A stretch of DNA of 8,784 nucleotides from Georgfuchsia sp049276455 (lineage in GTDB: Bacteria; Pseudomonadota; Gammaproteobacteria; Burkholderiales; Rhodocyclaceae): the NCBI GenBank assembly GCA_049276455.1, contig JBASWL010000217.1:1-8784 (forward strand). The letters run 5' to 3'. Numbering within the stretch: position 1 is the stretch's first letter; each line of letters starts with the position of its first letter. Made by a program: the position numbers and the translations under genes. Below the pieces are notes generated by a model, which was given only the letters and a program-made list of their open reading frames with translations, had not been told where the DNA came from and made no database searches. Of this stretch, positions 1 through 6,841 are shown one piece after another.

Positions 1-2
1 TG

Positions 3-266
3 CTCGAACACAGTGGCAAGGAGATGCTGCGCGTCCTCGGCAAGGATTCCACCGACGCCAAGGGCATTATTACCGTTGAACAGTTGCCCAAAGCGATAAC
101 CACCCTCAAGGCAGCGATCAAGGCGGACGAGGCGAAACTCAGGGAGCCGACGGACCAGGATGAGGATGCCGGCGGCTGTGTCCATCTGTTCCAGCGAGGT
201 CTTCCGCTTTTGGAGCTACTGGATCTCTCCCTGACGGGCAAGGCGCCGGTAACCTGGGGCGTTTAA
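3..266 (+). CDS. DUF1840 domain protein, 5' end cut off by window edge
   Basis: This is the C-terminal 87 residues of a small cytosolic protein. The frame is open from base 3 and its true start lies left of the window. The pattern of a KxxxxxxMLxxLGKD helix start, the stretch GIITVEQLPKAI, a long acidic and lysine-rich helix, and the ending PLLELL...VTWGV matches what I know of the DUF1840 family, whose members are about 100-115 residues and end in W-G-V. No function is known for the family. It is found mostly in Betaproteobacteria, which is the main hint to the host lineage. The stop codon lies 14 bases before the next gene, so the two may be co-transcribed. An in-frame ATG at base 24 is internal to the domain and unlikely to be the start. 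Confidence 0.75.
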   Translation, partial: LEHSGKEMLRVLGKDSTDAKGIITVEQLPKAITTLKAAIKADEAKLREPTDQDEDAGGCVHLFQRGLPLLELLDLSLTGKAPVTWGV

Positions 267-280
267 TCCCATCCGCCGCG

Positions 281-1285
281 ATGGCACTACGCCTGATCGA
301 AATGGTGTTGAAGGAGAAGGACAGCGGCGAAGTCCGCGAACTTCTCAAAGAGCATCAGGTGATCGAATATCGCCAGATCCGGCTAGCTGAGGAGGAAGTG
401 CTGGTACGGATTTTGTTGGATGCGGAACAGAGCGAGGCGGTGCTGGATTTGCTGGAAAAGCGGTACACCGGTGAGGAGGGCAACCGGGTGGTGATTCTGC
501 CTGTCGAGGCGACATTGCCGCGCGCCGAGCCGGCGCCGGCCGCCACGCCAGAACAACCCGCGCCGGAAGAAAAATCGCCGGAGCGGATCGGTCGGGAGGA
601 GTTGTACGAGGACATCAAGGATGCCGCGCTCTGCTCACGGGTCTATTTGGCCATGGTGGTGTTATCCACCATCGTGGCGGCCATCGGTCTGTATTACAAC
701 AGTGTTGCCATCATCATTGGGGCGATGGTGATTGCACCCCTGCTTGGACCCAACATGGCATTGGCGCTCGCCACGACCTTGGGTGACTTGCCGTTGCTGT
801 GGCGTGCGTTGAAGACGAGCCTGGCGGGGATCGGGACGACGATGGTGTTGGCGGTGATCATCGGTGTGCTGCTGAACATCGACCCGGCATCGCCGGAAAT
901 TGCGACGCGTGATGCGGTGGGAATAGGCGATATCGTCGTTGCTCTGGCATCAGGCGCGGCGGGCGCGCTGGCGTTCACGACGGGCGTGTCGACGACGCTG
1001 ATCGGGGTGATGGTGGCAGTCGCGCTGTTGCCGCCGCTGGTGGCGTTCGGGTTGCTACTGGGTGGCGGGCATTCAGTGCCGGCAATGGGTGCGTTGTCAC
1101 TATTCCTGATGAATCTGATTTGTGTAAACCTGGCCGGCGTAACGACGTTTTTGATCCAGGGCCTTCGCCCGGCAACCTGGTGGGAGAAAGATCGCGCCGT
1201 AAAAGCTACGCGCATCGCCATCGCACTGTGGGCGGTGCTACTGGCGGCATTGGCCGGCATGATCCTGCTGTTGCGAAAGGGCTGA
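281..1285 (+). CDS. DUF389 / TIGR00341 family integral membrane protein
   Basis: A 334-residue protein of unknown biochemical role, placed in the inner membrane. Residues 1-76 form a soluble alpha/beta domain starting MALRLIE, as is usual for TIGR00341 proteins. A Pro/Ala/Glu-rich linker follows at about 79-100. About seven hydrophobic segments come next, near 120-139, 142-166, 182-200, 214-232, 236-259, 266-294 and 311-331. Family-type motifs are GAMVIAPLLGP (147-157), SGAAGALAFTTG (224-235), VALLPP (247-252) and NLICVNLAG (278-286). The start at 281 is chosen because it gives the conserved N-terminus. There is no clear ribosome binding site, so translation may be coupled to the DUF1840 gene 14 bases upstream. 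A transport or stress role is sometimes proposed for the family but nothing here proves it. Confidence 0.85.
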   Translation: MALRLIEMVLKEKDSGEVRELLKEHQVIEYRQIRLAEEEVLVRILLDAEQSEAVLDLLEKRYTGEEGNRVVILPVEATLPRAEPAPAATPEQPAPEEKSPERIGREELYEDIKDAALCSRVYLAMVVLSTIVAAIGLYYNSVAIIIGAMVIAPLLGPNMALALATTLGDLPLLWRALKTSLAGIGTTMVLAVIIGVLLNIDPASPEIATRDAVGIGDIVVALASGAAGALAFTTGVSTTLIGVMVAVALLPPLVAFGLLLGGGHSVPAMGALSLFLMNLICVNLAGVTTFLIQGLRPATWWEKDRAVKATRIAIALWAVLLAALAGMILLLRKG

Positions 1286-1371
1286 ACATGCTCGCCGTAA
1301 AGAAAACATCCCCGGGGTGGTACTCGCACTCTGGAGTTTTCATAACTTGAATCAAATCAAAGGTGCCCCAA

Positions 1372-1734
1372 ATGACCATACAACTCAATGAAGAAAACGA
1401 CGGCAAGATTCTCGTCGTTCACGTTAGCGGGAAACTGGTGAAGGAAGACTACGCGCATTTCGTGCCCGAGTTCGAGCGGCTCGCCCGGCAGCGCGGAAAA
1501 TTGCGCCTCCTGTTCGACATGAGTGGATTCCACGGCTGGGAAGTCAGCGCGGCTTGGGAGGACCTCAAGTTTGGCGTCAAACATTTCGCCGACATCGAGC
1601 GACTCGCGATGGTCGGGGAGAAGCAGTGGCAGCGCGGCATGGCGACTTTCTGCAAGCCGTTCACGAATGCGATGATCCGATACTTCGATCACGTCGACGC
1701 CGCTGAGGCGCGGAAGTGGTTGGCCGAAATCTAG
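1372..1734 (+). CDS. SpoIIAA-like (STAS-fold) protein
   Basis: A 120-residue soluble protein resembling the SpoIIAA-like family (Pfam PF11964, STAS/anti-sigma-antagonist-like fold). Visible features are an N-terminal strand pair (ILVVHVSGKLVKEDY), the LRLLFDMSGFHGWE stretch, an amphipathic helix WEDLKFGVKHF, the strand RLAMVG followed by EKQWQRGM, and a C-terminal TNAMIRYFDHVDAAEARKWL helix. This order is typical of the family. Members often bind lipid-like or hydrophobic ligands or act as regulators, but no partner is evident here. The ATG at 1372 is chosen because AAAGGTG (1359-1365) sits 6 bases before it. A GTG at 1363 would add three residues but overlaps that site. There is no kinase or phosphatase gene beside it to suggest a partner-switching module. 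It stands alone 37 bases before the aldolase gene. Confidence 0.8.
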   Translation: MTIQLNEENDGKILVVHVSGKLVKEDYAHFVPEFERLARQRGKLRLLFDMSGFHGWEVSAAWEDLKFGVKHFADIERLAMVGEKQWQRGMATFCKPFTNAMIRYFDHVDAAEARKWLAEI

Positions 1735-1771
1735 CGGCGGAAGATCCGGAGCCGGAATTGGAGAATCCAGA

Positions 1772-2794
1772 ATGAATGCACAAGTGCTTAAAGAAACCGC
1801 GAGGACTATGGTCGCCGCCGACAAGGGTCTGCTGGCGATGGATGAAAGCAATCCCACCTGCAATAAGCGATTCGCAAGTTTGGGTATTCCCCAGACCGTG
1901 GAGGCGCGGCGCGCGTATCGGGAGTTGATCGTGACCACGCCCGGCCTGGGGGAGAGCATCTGCGGCGCCATTCTCTACGACGAGACGATCCGGCAGCAGA
2001 AGAAGGATGGCACGCCCTTTGTCAAAGTTCTTACTGATGCGGGCATCATTGTCGGTATCAAGGTCGATACCGGCGCAAAGGACATGGCGGGTCATTCCGG
2101 GGAGAAAATAACCGAAGGTCTGGATGGACTGCGCGACCGTCTGGCCGAATACTTTCAAATGGGCGCCCGTTTCGCCAAGTGGCGCGCGGTGATCGCCCTG
2201 GGCGATGGTATTCCCAGCCGCGCGTGCATCGAGGCCAACGCACACGCTCTGGCGCGCTACGCCGCCTTGTGCCAGGAAGCGGGACTGGTTCCCATCGTCG
2301 AGCCGGAAGTGCTGATGGAAGGCGCGCATACGCTGGAGCGTTGTAGCGAGATAACGGAACAAGTCCTGCGCGAGGTTTTCGGCCAGCTTTACACCCAGGG
2401 AGTCATGCTGGAAGGGATGATCCTTAAGCCCAACATGGTGCTGCCTGGAGTGGCCTGTCCCAGGCAAGCAGGGGCGGACGAGGTGGCCGATGCCACGGTG
2501 GGCTGTCTTTTGCGCGCCGTTCCCGCTGCCGTTCCGGGAATTGCCTTTTTGTCGGGCGGCCAATCCGCCGAACTGGCTTCGGCGCGTTTGAATGCCATGA
2601 ATGCGAGGTTCAAGTCGCGCCTGCCCTGGGCCTTGGCGTTTTCGTTCGCCCGCGCCATCCAGCAACCAGCCTTGGAGATTTGGCAAGGCAGGGAGGCCAA
2701 CGCGGCAGCGGCACAGCAGGCTTTGTACCATCGCGCCAGGTGTAACAGTGCGGCGCGCCGCGGCGAATACAGTGTCGCGATGGAAAGTGCATGA
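1772..2794 (+). CDS. class I fructose-bisphosphate aldolase (animal/plant-type)
   Basis: A 340-residue cytosolic enzyme that joins dihydroxyacetone phosphate to glyceraldehyde 3-phosphate (or erythrose 4-phosphate) through a lysine Schiff base. The sequence follows the eukaryotic-type PF00274 family along its whole length. Residues aligned by motif to rabbit aldolase are Asp24 (LAMDES), Lys97 (GIKVD), Lys136 (FAKWR), Glu177 and Glu179 (VEPEV), the Schiff-base Lys219 (GMILKPNMVLPG), Ser261 (FLSGGQS) and Arg294 (SFARAIQ). All catalytic positions are intact. The C-terminus (GEYSVAMESA) is shorter than in rabbit and does not end in the usual tyrosine. The start codon has GGAGAA at 1760-1765 upstream, inside a small 4-bp hairpin. 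The stop overlaps the next gene's start (ATGA at 2791-2794), so the two are probably co-translated. Confidence 0.95.
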   Translation: MNAQVLKETARTMVAADKGLLAMDESNPTCNKRFASLGIPQTVEARRAYRELIVTTPGLGESICGAILYDETIRQQKKDGTPFVKVLTDAGIIVGIKVDTGAKDMAGHSGEKITEGLDGLRDRLAEYFQMGARFAKWRAVIALGDGIPSRACIEANAHALARYAALCQEAGLVPIVEPEVLMEGAHTLERCSEITEQVLREVFGQLYTQGVMLEGMILKPNMVLPGVACPRQAGADEVADATVGCLLRAVPAAVPGIAFLSGGQSAELASARLNAMNARFKSRLPWALAFSFARAIQQPALEIWQGREANAAAAQQALYHRARCNSAARRGEYSVAMESA

Positions 2795-3534
2795 GTTCGG
2801 TAGTCAGCCAATCGATGCCCCTGTGTCTTTACCTCGTTCGACACGGCGAAACCGAGTGGTCGCTCTCCGGCCGGCACACCGGTCGCACGGATATTCCTCT
2901 GACCGCACACGGCGAGGACGAAGCGCGGGAACTGGCACCGCGTCTGCGAAATATCCAATTTACCCAAGTGTTGACTAGTCCGCTCAAACGCGCGCAACAA
3001 ACCTGTGAGTTGGCCGGGCTGAGTCCAACGGCCGTAATTGAACCGGACCTGGCGGAATGGGACTATGGCGACTACGACGGCCAGCGCTCGGTGGACATAC
3101 GCAAGCAGCGGACGGACTGGAATATATTCCGGGATGGTTGTCCGCAGGGCGAGATGCCCGCACAGGTTTCCGAGCGCGCCGATCGGCTCATCGCGCATCT
3201 GCGCGCGCTGGAGGGAAATATTGCGCTGTTCTCGCACGGCCAACTCGGCTGCGTCCTCGCCGCGCGCTGGATCGGATTGCCGCTAGTCGAAGCGCAGCAT
3301 TTCACGCTCGGTACGGCATCACTCAGCGTACTCGGCCATGACTCTCACCAGCCCGAGGTGGCGGTCATTGCTTTGTGGAACGCCGCATCGAGCGAAACAT
3401 CTGAGCTGATATCCTGTTCAAGCACAGGCGAAACCATGAGCGTGAATCCGCGGGCGATTGCGCGATGGGAAAACGAGGGCGGAGAGATTCCAATGGGTAC
3501 AGGTGCCGATCTGCTGAAGAAGAATGAACGATAA
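2791..3534 (+). CDS. histidine phosphatase family sugar phosphatase, Shb17-like
   Basis: A 247-residue cytosolic phosphohydrolase of the histidine phosphatase superfamily, often labelled phosphoglycerate mutase. Key residues are the phospho-accepting His18 in LYLVRHGETEW, a conserved arginine in TSPLKRAQQT (62-71), acid Glu89 in AEWDYGDYDG, and the second histidine His149 in LFSHGQ. The combination EWSxSGxxTGxTDxPLT, EWxYGDYxG and WNIxRDGCxxGE is, from memory, close to yeast Shb17, a sedoheptulose-1,7-bisphosphatase. A bisphosphatase acting on the neighbouring aldolase's product is therefore more likely than a mutase (inference). The ATG at 2791 has GGAAAG upstream inside the aldolase gene. 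A second in-frame ATG at 2815 would also keep the RHG motif. Residues from about 203 to 247 form a polar tail outside the usual domain, with an internal ATG at 3436 and the motif RAIARWENEGGEIP. Confidence 0.85.
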   Translation: MSSVVSQSMPLCLYLVRHGETEWSLSGRHTGRTDIPLTAHGEDEARELAPRLRNIQFTQVLTSPLKRAQQTCELAGLSPTAVIEPDLAEWDYGDYDGQRSVDIRKQRTDWNIFRDGCPQGEMPAQVSERADRLIAHLRALEGNIALFSHGQLGCVLAARWIGLPLVEAQHFTLGTASLSVLGHDSHQPEVAVIALWNAASSETSELISCSSTGETMSVNPRAIARWENEGGEIPMGTGADLLKKNER

Positions 3535-3608
3535 AACCGCTATGCATGAATCCATGCGCCGCCATTCCGGAGCGCGGGATGCCAGCGTAATCTCATACGG
3601 GAACGCCG

Positions 3609-4517
3609 ATGGCCGGACATGACGATTCCACTACGACAATCTTTTTTGCGCTGGGCGCCAACGCACTCATTGCCGTGGCCAAAGGCATTGCGGCGTGGGT
3701 GACCGGGTCCACTGCGATGCTCGCCGAAGCTGTGCACTCGGTGGCGGACTGCGGCAATCAGGGCCTGCTGCTGCTCGGACTGAAGCGTTCGGCGCGGCCG
3801 CCCGATGCCGACTATCCGCTCGGTCATGGACGCGCGATCTACTTCTGGTCGTTCATCGTTGCCCTGATGCTGTTCAGCATGGGCGGCATGTTTTCGATCT
3901 ACGAAGGCATGCACAAGATGGGCAGCGGCAGGCCGCTGGAGGACCCCTGGATCGCGCTCGTCGTACTGGCCGTCAGCTTTGCCGCCGAGTCGGTGTCCTT
4001 GTGGAAGGGCCTGACCCAGGTCAATGCGCTGCGCGGCGCCCAGTCCCTGTGGCATTGGTTTCGCGAGACCCGGCGCAGTGAATTGCTGGTGGTGATCGGC
4101 GAGGACATTGCCGCGACATTGGGCCTGAGCCTGGCACTGCTCGCGGTAGGCGCAACCATGTTGACGGGCAATCCTCTGTACGATTCCCTTGGCAGCCTTG
4201 CGATCGGCGTGCTGCTGCTGATCGTCGCCATATTCGTCGGCATTGAAGTCAAAGCGCTGCTGGTTGGGCAGAGCGCCGACCCTGCGATGCAGGAAGAGAT
4301 TCGACGCTTTCTGACAGCGCGCGAGGAGATTACCGAGGTGCTGAACCTGATCACGCTGCAGAACGGCGCCGATGTCGTGGTAGCGGTCAAGGCGCGCATG
4401 ACAGAGAGCACTTCGGCGCCCAAGTTGATTGAAGCGATCAACCGCTGCGAAGGCGCTTTGCGCGCGGCGTTTCCGCAGGTGCGCTGGTTGTTCTTCGAGC
4501 CGGACACGGAGAACTGA
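3609..4517 (+). CDS. cation diffusion facilitator (ZnT9-like) transporter
   Basis: A 302-residue inner-membrane protein, expected to export divalent metal ions (Zn2+ or similar) in exchange for protons. Hydrophobic segments lie near 12-32, 35-57, 79-99, 113-132, 158-182 and 191-212, giving the family's six helices. A cytoplasmic C-terminal domain (about 213-302) follows. Helix 2 carries the HxxxD metal site (His43, Asp47 in AEAVHSVADCGNQ). The loop YPLGHGRAIYFWSFIVALMLFSMGG is typical of the branch containing eukaryotic ZnT9. Helix 5 has GEDIAATLG (Glu165, Asp166) instead of the second HxxxD/DxxxD pattern, also as in that branch. The metal therefore cannot be named from sequence. The start has a modest GGGA 6 bases upstream (3599-3602). 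The gene is separated by 74 bases from the phosphatase and by 126 from atpD, so it may or may not share their transcripts. Confidence 0.88.
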   Translation: MAGHDDSTTTIFFALGANALIAVAKGIAAWVTGSTAMLAEAVHSVADCGNQGLLLLGLKRSARPPDADYPLGHGRAIYFWSFIVALMLFSMGGMFSIYEGMHKMGSGRPLEDPWIALVVLAVSFAAESVSLWKGLTQVNALRGAQSLWHWFRETRRSELLVVIGEDIAATLGLSLALLAVGATMLTGNPLYDSLGSLAIGVLLLIVAIFVGIEVKALLVGQSADPAMQEEIRRFLTAREEITEVLNLITLQNGADVVVAVKARMTESTSAPKLIEAINRCEGALRAAFPQVRWLFFEPDTEN

Positions 4518-4543
4518 AGTGCAGGAGCGCCCCTTGCCCTGTT

Positions 4544-4568
4544 GCTATGTACGCTGGCGTACAGTAGC
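4544..4568. repeat. imperfect palindrome before the ATPase operon
   Basis: The left arm GCTATGTACGC (4544-4554) and right arm GCGTACA-G-TAGC (4557-4568) are reverse complements of 11 bases. There is one extra G at 4564 and only two bases (TG) between the arms. It lies in the gap between the metal transporter and atpD, about 75 bases before the atpD start. It could be a dimeric repressor/activator operator or an RNA hairpin (tetraloop CTGG). There is no T-run after it, so a classical intrinsic terminator is unlikely. Confidence 0.5.
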
Positions 4569-4580
4569 GCGGCGTCAAAG

Positions 4581-4596
4581 TGGCGAAAATAATGCA
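4581..4596 (+). promoter_or_regulatory. weak candidate sigma-54-like promoter element for atpD operon
   Basis: The bases TGGCGAAAATAATGCA keep the essential GG and GC dinucleotides of the -24/-12 consensus at exactly the right spacing, but miss several other consensus positions. The same stretch contains AATAAT (4588-4593), which resembles a -10 box, yet no good -35 box sits 16-18 bases upstream. The position, 48 bases before the atpD start and just after the palindrome, suits a promoter. The sequence evidence alone is weak. Confidence 0.2.
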
Positions 4597-4643
4597 CCCA
4601 TTGCGTGATCGGATGCGCACGGACGTAACGAGGAAAAATTGAC

Positions 4644-6131
4644 ATGACAGAGGCTACGCCTAAGGCCGATGCACCAAATCTCGGTGTGGTCGCGTCGGTG
4701 CGCGGCAGCGTCGTGGATATTCGTTTTGATGCCCGCTTGCCGCCTATCTACTCCCTGCTGCACGCGATGGAGGGGGAAATTGTCATCGAGGTTTTGGCTC
4801 AGATCGACGCGCGTCACGTGCGTGGAATCGCGCTAACGCCGACGCAAGGTCTGGCCCGCGGTATGGTGGTGGAGGACACGGGCGGGCCGTTGCAGGCGCT
4901 GGTGGGCAAGGGGATTCTCTCGCGCATGTTCGACGTGTTCGGCAACGCCATCGACCGCGAAGCGGCACCCACCGATGTCCAGTGGCGTTCCGTGCATCGC
5001 GCGCCGCCGCCGCTGGGGCGGCGTTCCACCAAGTCCGAAGTATTCGAGACGGGTATCAAGGTCATCGACGTGCTGATGCCGCTGGAGCGCGGCGGCAAGG
5101 CGGGCTTGTTCGGCGGGGCAGGGGTGGGCAAGACGGTGTTGCTCACCGAGATGATTCACAACATGGTCGGGCAGCACGAGGGCGTGAGTATTTTTTGCGG
5201 CATCGGCGAGCGCTGCCGCGAAGGCGAAGAACTCTATCGCGAAATGAAGGAAGCCGGCGTGTTGCCGAACATGGTGATGGTATTCGGCCAGATGAACGAA
5301 CCCCCGGGCGCCCGCTTTCGCGTCGGCCATGCGGCGCTGACCATGGCCGAGTATTTTCGCGACGACGAACATCGCGATGTGCTGCTGCTCGTCGACAATA
5401 TTTTTCGTTTCATCCAGGCCGGCATGGAGGTGTCCGGCTTGATGGGGCAAATGCCGTCGCGCTTGGGTTATCAGCCGACAATGGGTACCGAGTTGTCGAG
5501 ATTGGAAGAACGCATCGCCAACACCGATACCGGCGCCATCACCTCGATCCAGGCGGTGTACGTGCCGGCGGACGATTTCACCGATCCGGCGGCAGTGCAT
5601 ACCTTCTCGCATCTCTCCGCGTCGATCGTGCTCTCGCGAAAGCGAGCGAGCGAGGGCCTCTACCCGGCCATCGACCCGCTGCAGTCCAACTCCAAGATGG
5701 CTACGCCAGGCATCATCGGCGAGCGGCATTACGCCCTCGCGCAGGAAATCCGGCGCACGCTCGCGCAATACGCGGAACTCAAAGACATCATCGCCATGCT
5801 CGGACTGGAGCAGCTTTCGCTGGAGGATCGCAACGTGGTTGCTCGTGCGCGTCTGCTAGAGCGTTTTCTGACTCAGCCGTTTTTCACCACAGAGCAGTTC
5901 ACTGGCCTAAAGGGAAAGCTCGTCAGCCTGAAGGACGCGTTGGACGGCTGCGAGCGCATCCTGCGCGACGAGTTCAAGGACTACCCGGAGAGTGCGCTCT
6001 ACATGATCGGGGCCATAGGCGAAGCGAAGACAATAGCCAAAACGGAATCCGAAACGGAGCCCAAACCCGGCCAGCGCGCGGCGAAACCTCAAGAGGAAGC
6101 GGAACATGCAACCAGCACGCATGAATCTTAA
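4644..6131 (+). CDS. atpD: N-type ATPase subunit beta (catalytic)
   Basis: A 495-residue catalytic subunit of the soluble head of a rotary ATPase. It binds and hydrolyses (or makes) ATP with alpha, which must be encoded beyond the window. Visible parts are an N-terminal beta-barrel (about 12-85), Walker A GGAGVGKT (157-164, Lys163), catalytic Glu189 in GERCREGEELYREM, and Walker B LLLVD with Asp251. Further on are the SRLGYQPTMGTEL stretch and a C-terminal helical domain. GERC replaces the GERT of standard F-type beta, and EQLSLED (389-395) stands where DELSEED is usual. These, with the gene order, point to the N-type branch. The start has GAGGAAA 7 bases upstream (4630-4636). It is first in its operon. 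A charged tail (about 463-495) runs past the usual end and overlaps atpC by 26 bases. Confidence 0.96.
   Translation: MTEATPKADAPNLGVVASVRGSVVDIRFDARLPPIYSLLHAMEGEIVIEVLAQIDARHVRGIALTPTQGLARGMVVEDTGGPLQALVGKGILSRMFDVFGNAIDREAAPTDVQWRSVHRAPPPLGRRSTKSEVFETGIKVIDVLMPLERGGKAGLFGGAGVGKTVLLTEMIHNMVGQHEGVSIFCGIGERCREGEELYREMKEAGVLPNMVMVFGQMNEPPGARFRVGHAALTMAEYFRDDEHRDVLLLVDNIFRFIQAGMEVSGLMGQMPSRLGYQPTMGTELSRLEERIANTDTGAITSIQAVYVPADDFTDPAAVHTFSHLSASIVLSRKRASEGLYPAIDPLQSNSKMATPGIIGERHYALAQEIRRTLAQYAELKDIIAMLGLEQLSLEDRNVVARARLLERFLTQPFFTTEQFTGLKGKLVSLKDALDGCERILRDEFKDYPESALYMIGAIGEAKTIAKTESETEPKPGQRAAKPQEEAEHATSTHES
6045..6063 (+). repeat. short repeat in the atpD tail, copy 1
   Basis: These 19 bases match 17 of 19 bases at 7813-7831 in the atpB tail. 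In both places they are read in the same codon phase, as E-S-E-T-E-P here and E-A-E-T-E-P there. They sit in hydrophilic C-terminal tails, so composition bias could explain part of the match. Confidence 0.4.
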
Positions 6132-6510
6132 GGTTCTCCTGCCGTTCAAGATTTTCGCCGAGAAAACCGGCGTGTCGCGCGTGGTTGCTGAAACTCGCTC
6201 AGGCTCGTTCGGACTCCTCCCCCACCGGCTTGACTGCGTAGCGGCGCTTGTGCCGGGGATACTGGTGTTCGAGACGGAAGCGGAAGGCGAGGTTTGCATG
6301 GCCATCGATGGAGGCGTCCTGGTCAAGACCGGCGCCGACGTGCTGGTCTCCGTGCGCAATGCGATCGCGGGAATAGACTTGGCTAAGCTGCACGAAGCGG
6401 TGGAGCGGGAATTTCTCGATCTGGACGAACATGAGAAGAGCGTGCGTTCGGTGATGGCAAAGCTGGAGAGCGGATTCATTCGTCGTTTCGCGGCGTTTCA
6501 TCATGAGTAA
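6106..6510 (+). CDS. atpC: N-type ATPase subunit epsilon
   Basis: A 134-residue central-stalk subunit that links the catalytic head to the c-ring. The N-terminal beta-sandwich (about 6-86) contains NLKVLLPFKIF, GSFGLLPHRLDCVAALVPGILVF and the strand-rich GEVCMAIDGGVLVKTGADVLVSV. This is the N-type variant of the epsilon domain, with LLPxxxD in place of the usual LPGHAP. A helical hairpin follows (about 90-131). The ATG at 6106 has AGAGGAAG upstream (6092-6099), a strong site. The ATG at 6121 (MNLKVLLPF) fits the usual family N-terminus better but has no binding site of its own. The first 26 bases overlap the end of atpD, and the last 8 overlap atpQ. Confidence 0.92.
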   Translation: MQPARMNLKVLLPFKIFAEKTGVSRVVAETRSGSFGLLPHRLDCVAALVPGILVFETEAEGEVCMAIDGGVLVKTGADVLVSVRNAIAGIDLAKLHEAVEREFLDLDEHEKSVRSVMAKLESGFIRRFAAFHHE

Positions 6511-6841
6511 AGATCCGGAAATGAAACCCACCGAGGGCACGACGGAATTCAGCCATGAGGTAGGCGTGAAAGCGGCGCGCAAGCTCAGGGCGCAGCGTCA
6601 TGTCACCGAGACCGTCTGGTCCGGCCTGGGCATGATGGGCATCGTTGGCTGGTCGGTGGCGGTACCGACGCTGCTCGGTGCGGCGCTCGGGATTTGGCTG
6701 GATGCGCGCTATCCGGGCGGGCATTCCTGGACGCTCATGCTGCTGGCCATCGGCCTGGGTCTGGGTTGCCTCAATGCCTGGCATTGGGTGACCAAGGAAG
6801 ACAGGGAAATTCACGAGCAGGAAAGCAATGGCCATGAATGA
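6503..6841 (+). CDS. atpQ: N-type ATPase membrane protein AtpQ (AtpI-like)
   Basis: A 112-residue membrane protein of the AtpI/AtpZ-like group that is specific to N-ATPase operons. It has a charged N-terminus (1-38), then two membrane helices near 41-65 and 74-96 containing GWSVAVPTLLGAALGIWLD, then a short hydrophilic end. AtpI relatives help build the c-ring and have been linked to Mg2+ supply, and AtpQ is assumed to act likewise (established for relatives, inferred here). There is no ribosome binding site before the ATG at 6503. The 8-base overlap with atpC indicates translational coupling. The 14-base overlap with atpR continues the chain. Confidence 0.9.
   Translation: MSKDPEMKPTEGTTEFSHEVGVKAARKLRAQRHVTETVWSGLGMMGIVGWSVAVPTLLGAALGIWLDARYPGGHSWTLMLLAIGLGLGCLNAWHWVTKEDREIHEQESNGHE

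Noticed and set aside
1310..1317. CCCCGGGG palindrome after the DUF389 gene, considered as a terminator
   Set aside because: The stem cannot be extended, there is no loop and no T-run follows, so it is not a plausible intrinsic terminator.
1661..2731. Long open frame of 356 codons on the - strand opposite the aldolase
   Set aside because: It lies antisense to a gene with every catalytic residue intact and shows no recognisable domain. High GC content makes such mirror frames common.
3544..3557. GCATG-AATC-CATGC hairpin between the phosphatase and the metal transporter
   Set aside because: A 5-bp stem without a T-run is too weak to call a terminator or operator.
4833..5768. Long - strand frame opposite atpD, and a + strand frame 4982-6124 in another phase
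   Set aside because: Both overlap the well-conserved beta subunit. Their Arg/His/Ala-rich translations are typical of shadow frames.
6106..6131. The 26-base atpD/atpC overlap considered as a frameshift or sequencing error
   Set aside because: Both proteins read cleanly. The atpC start has a good binding site and the overlap is explained by the atpD tail extension.
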